22,198 nucleotides of DNA, from assembly GCA_032249615.1 (NCBI GenBank), contig JAVVHH010000062.1, forward strand, positions 1 through 22,198, given 5' to 3'. Both the position numbers and the translations under genes were made by a program. Of the stretch, positions 21,007 through 22,198 are shown one piece after another (the stretch's first letter is position 1; every line of letters starts with the position of its first letter). This DNA comes from JAVVHH01 sp032249615. Its GTDB lineage: Bacteria; Pseudomonadota; Alphaproteobacteria; Acetobacterales; Acetobacteraceae. The notes beneath the pieces are model-generated. The model saw only the letters and a program-made list of their open reading frames with translations, was not told the DNA's origin and ran no database searches.

Positions 21007-21188
21007 GGCGGTTCCTTGCCGCGTTCGGCGCCCGCCGTCTACTCTCGGATTGCGGCGCAACGATCTGAGGTCACCGGCCGGCCAGATGGCCATGCAGCCA
21101 GCCGACCCTACACATTTTCGTATCTCGGGCACCCCGCGCGGAGCGACCCGTTAGGTCTGCGAAGCCGTGATCTAGCGAGGAAGAAAAC
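21007..21188. promoter_or_regulatory. Divergent region between the Old Yellow Enzyme and Mn-catalase genes
   Basis: These 182 nt must carry both promoters. The catalase gene has a good ribosome-binding site (GAGGAAG, about 7 nt before the ATG). I looked for an EcfG motif and for an OxyR-like or other clear inverted repeat and found none I could support. The sequence just before and in the first part of the catalase gene is visibly less GC-rich than its surroundings. Confidence 0.4.
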
Positions 21189-22043
21189 ATGTACTATTTC
21201 GACAGCCGCTTGCAGTATCCAGTTACTGTGGACAAGCCAAATCCGATCTTCGCTCGGATGCTTCAACAAGCGATCGGCGGGATCGAGGGCGAAATCCGGG
21301 TCTGTATGCAATATTTCTTTCAAGCTTGGGGCAACCGGGCGCCCAATCCTAAATACCGTGACATGTTGCTTCATACGGCGACTGAGGAGATCGGGCACAT
21401 CGAAATGATCGCGACCGCCGTCGCGCTCAACCTTTCTAATGCCCCCACCTCCGCGCAGGAGGCCGGTGCGGCCGATACGGTGGTGGGCGCCGTCATGGGC
21501 GGCAGCAATCCCCGCCATACGATCGAGGGCATGCTCCACCGTCACGTGCTGTCGACCGGCATGGCCGCCTATCCGGCCGATTCCGACGGCGTTCCGTTCA
21601 ACATGAGCCATATCTATGCGAGCGGGAACATCGCCGCGGATATGTATTGTAACGTGGCAGCGGAAGCGACCGGCCGCGCGCTCGCGGTGCGGCTGTTCAA
21701 CGCGACGGACGACAGCGGCATGAAGAAGATGCTGCACTACAACATCGCCCGCGACACCATGCACCAGCAGCAATGGCTGGCGGTGATCGAGGAGCTCGGT
21801 GGTTACGAGGGCACCCTGCCGATCCCGAACTCCTTCCCGCAGGAGAAGGAGGATTGGGAGAACAACTACAATTTCTATGCGACCTCGGTCGACAAAACGG
21901 TTCCCGAGGGGCGGTGGACGTCCGGGCCATCGCTCGACGGCAAGGGCACCTACACCGTGTTCCAGAACAAGCCGCTGGGGGAGACCCCGAATCTCGGGCC
22001 GGCGCGTCCGGACAGCGGGGCCGAGAAGCAGCAAATCGCCTGA
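21189..22043 (+). CDS. Manganese catalase
   Basis: A 284-residue non-haem, dimanganese catalase that converts hydrogen peroxide to water and oxygen. The ferritin-like four-helix bundle supplies the metal ligands: E35 in GGIEGEIRVCMQYF, E67 and H70 in TEEIGHIEM, E159 in NVAAEATGR, and H192 in RDTMHQQQW. The protein opens with MYYFDSRLQYPV and ends in the usual extended C-terminal tail with ENNYNFYATSVDKTVPEGRW and PSLDGKGTY. The length fits the family (about 270-300). The first 250 nt use more A/T in third positions than nearby genes, which could point to relatively recent acquisition or to selection on the start region. The gene stands alone and ends before a strong hairpin. Confidence 0.96.
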   Translation: MYYFDSRLQYPVTVDKPNPIFARMLQQAIGGIEGEIRVCMQYFFQAWGNRAPNPKYRDMLLHTATEEIGHIEMIATAVALNLSNAPTSAQEAGAADTVVGAVMGGSNPRHTIEGMLHRHVLSTGMAAYPADSDGVPFNMSHIYASGNIAADMYCNVAAEATGRALAVRLFNATDDSGMKKMLHYNIARDTMHQQQWLAVIEELGGYEGTLPIPNSFPQEKEDWENNYNFYATSVDKTVPEGRWTSGPSLDGKGTYTVFQNKPLGETPNLGPARPDSGAEKQQIA

Positions 22044-22048
22044 ACGCG

Positions 22049-22076
22049 ACGGGGGCCCGCGCATGCCGGCCCCCGT
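22049..22076. terminator. Hairpin after the Mn-catalase gene
   Basis: ACGGGGGCC (22049-22057) and GGCCCCCGT (22068-22076) form a perfect 9-bp stem with a 10-nt loop, 5 nt after the catalase stop and immediately next to the stop codon of the converging gene. There is no T-run, so it is probably a bidirectional terminator of the same style as those at 17996 and 18938. Confidence 0.7.
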
Positions 22077-22198
22077 TCACCGGGTTGGGATGAGCCCGGC
22101 CTCCGTGCAGACCCTTTTGGCGTCGCCGCCGAAGATTCCATCGATCAGAAAACCGAGTTGCTCCAGGCCGCCGGCCTCGAGTTTGCCGCTTACATTGC
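22077..22198 (-). CDS. C-terminal end of an unidentified protein
   Basis: A reading frame runs in from the right edge and ends with TGA at 22079-22077. The last 39 residues, including LEAGGLEQLGFLIDGIFGG and AKRVCTEAGLIPTR, are compatible with a real protein: the codons are strongly GC3-biased, as in neighbouring genes, while the other two minus frames are poor. The hydrophobic LGFLIDGIF segment followed by a helix is reminiscent of the C-terminal helices of TetR-family regulators, but this is too short for an assignment. Confidence 0.55.
   Translation of the reverse strand, partial: NVSGKLEAGGLEQLGFLIDGIFGGDAKRVCTEAGLIPTR

Noticed and set aside
1..22198. Mobile elements, CRISPR arrays, tRNA or rRNA genes.
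   Set aside because: No transposase or integrase motifs, regularly spaced repeats, or tRNA-like cloverleaf and rRNA sequences were recognised on either strand by reading; a covariance-model scan was not possible.

Overview
The window is GC-rich (roughly two thirds G+C by eye, strong GC3 bias) and looks like chromosomal DNA of an alphaproteobacterium, probably Rhodospirillales/Acetobacteraceae-like. The best lineage markers are a TrcR-type cell-cycle regulator (DUF1013), a tiny DUF1192 gene, a cysteine-poor bL31 and the sequence style of CoaE. I see no tRNA, rRNA, CRISPR array, insertion sequence or integrase.

Layout. (1) 1-3963, plus strand: the 3' end of a quinone oxidoreductase gene, a DHA2-type MFS exporter, and a single-chain ethanolamine ammonia-lyase in which EutB and EutC are fused. 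(2) 3928-8489, minus strand: a compact stressosome operon, rsbR-rsbS-rsbT, followed by a SpoIIE-type phosphatase with an N-terminal GHKL domain and a hybrid histidine kinase whose N-terminus is another RsbT-like GHKL domain. Several of these genes overlap. (3) 8598-11239, minus strand: a UdgX-type uracil-DNA glycosylase fused to a TIGR03915-like domain, translationally coupled to a radical-SAM protein of the DNA modification/repair type. (4) 11372-15087, plus strand: a three-subunit molybdenum aldehyde oxidoreductase (PaoABC-like). (5) 15157-17998, plus strand: an EamA transporter, coaE, a degenerate glutamine-synthetase-like protein, and a 74-residue protein resembling an isolated histidine-kinase DHp helix pair, in tight array. 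(6) 18039-19842: trcR (minus), DUF1192 (plus), hsp20 (minus) and rpmE (minus). (7) 19930-22198: an Old Yellow Enzyme (minus), a manganese catalase (plus) and the 3' end of a further minus-strand gene.

The most distinctive system is the stressosome operon. In Bacillus, RsbR and RsbS form a scaffold that holds the kinase RsbT until stress, and RsbX resets it; release of RsbT finally activates sigma B. Here no sigma factor, RsbV, RsbW or RsbU is present. Instead the operon carries a kinase built from an RsbT-like domain, a coiled coil, HisKA/HATPase domains and a receiver, suggesting that the stressosome feeds a phosphorelay.

Non-coding structure is concentrated at gene junctions. Three of the four convergent junctions carry perfect GC-rich inverted repeats; the fourth has genes overlapping by 36 bp. 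Between the DHp-like gene and trcR there are two identical 18-nt palindromes, each supplying one of the two stop codons. The trcR and hsp20 leaders both contain hairpins that could occlude the ribosome-binding site.
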